From Nitrososphaerota archaeon (GTDB lineage Archaea > Thermoproteota > Nitrososphaeria > Nitrososphaerales > Nitrosopumilaceae): 39,980 nucleotides of DNA. A program made the position numbers and the translations under genes. The stretch spans positions 241,279-281,258 of the forward strand of contig JAGWHF010000002.1 in NCBI GenBank assembly GCA_028866895.1, given 5' to 3'. This document shows positions 39,905 to 39,980 of the stretch, in pieces. The notes below the pieces were generated by a model. That model was not told the origin of the DNA and did not search any database. It saw only the letters and a list, made by a program, of their open reading frames with translations. The stretch's first letter is position 1. The number at the start of each line of letters is the position of its first letter.

Positions 39905-39980
39905 ATGAACTCTGTTTCAAGACGCAGAACTCGTCGTGGAGTCATGGGTATAGAAGCTGCAATTGTTATGATTGCATTTG
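39905..39980 (+). CDS. Archaellin (archaeal flagellin), 5' end only
   Basis: The window ends after 25 codons. The visible part has a basic leader (SVSRRRTRRGVMG) followed by IEAAIVMIAF, the class III signal peptide of archaellins: the archaellin peptidase cuts after the Gly, and the hydrophobic IEAAIVMIAF stretch forms the filament core. This is the typical thaumarchaeal form. Neighbouring che genes suggest an archaellum locus beyond the right edge. Two regulatory elements, a dyad and an inverted repeat, precede it directly. Confidence 0.85.
   Translation, partial: MNSVSRRRTRRGVMGIEAAIVMIAF

Overview
The window is chromosomal DNA of an archaeon, most probably an ammonia-oxidiser-type member of the Nitrososphaerota (Thaumarchaeota). 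The evidence is a run of archaeal information-processing genes (EF-1alpha, uS10, Rpo12), an archaeal bifunctional fructose-bisphosphate aldolase/phosphatase, archaeal type II GAPDH, archaeal HMG-CoA synthase, an Hjc-type resolvase, a TrmB-like regulator, a class III (archaellin) signal peptide and many near-leaderless genes with a TATA box about 26-29 nt before the start codon. The genus cannot be settled by reading alone. I see no tRNA, rRNA, CRISPR array or insertion sequence.

Layout. 1-18,085 is mostly housekeeping: gluconeogenesis/glycolysis (FBP aldolase/phosphatase, GAPDH), translation and transcription (tuf, rps10, rpo12), isoprenoid synthesis (HMG-CoA synthase), threonine synthase, a cation-diffusion-facilitator transporter, a DsbA-like thiol oxidoreductase, a Holliday junction resolvase, a tight operon of nucleotidyltransferase - F420-type LLM oxidoreductase - thiolase - DUF35, and several small Cys-rich zinc proteins. 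18,086-31,398 is a surface and sensing region: a TrmB-like regulator, an 835-residue secreted Ig-like-repeat protein, a CBS-like protein, a membrane-anchored metzincin protease, a YVTN beta-propeller protein, two histidine kinases and three stand-alone receiver proteins. 31,399-39,077 is a chemotaxis operon read on the minus strand (MCP - CheW - CheY - CheB - CheA - CheC - CheR - CheD, then a membrane protein). The window ends in the first codons of an archaellin gene at 39,905, so an archaellum locus probably continues to the right.

The strongest unexplained signal is a 21-bp dyad, consensus GTTTGT-N9-ACAAAC (often with TTCA after the left arm). I find eight copies, all right of 18,300: before the archaellin, the MCP/che operon, a cytoplasmic histidine kinase, two receiver proteins, the 835-residue surface protein, the CBS/protease pair and the TrmB-like operon. 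Most are centred about 18-22 bp upstream of the putative TATA box and 46-57 nt before the start codon. I read this as the operator of a regulator, by its position probably an activator, that links motility, chemotaxis and cell-surface genes. Other points worth a second look are a cheY with no usual start codon ahead of its conserved N-terminus, a dyad enclosing the archaellin core promoter, a dyad at the TrmB promoter, and a nested-helix RNA candidate near 26,800. All functions are inferred from sequence motifs; no database search was run.
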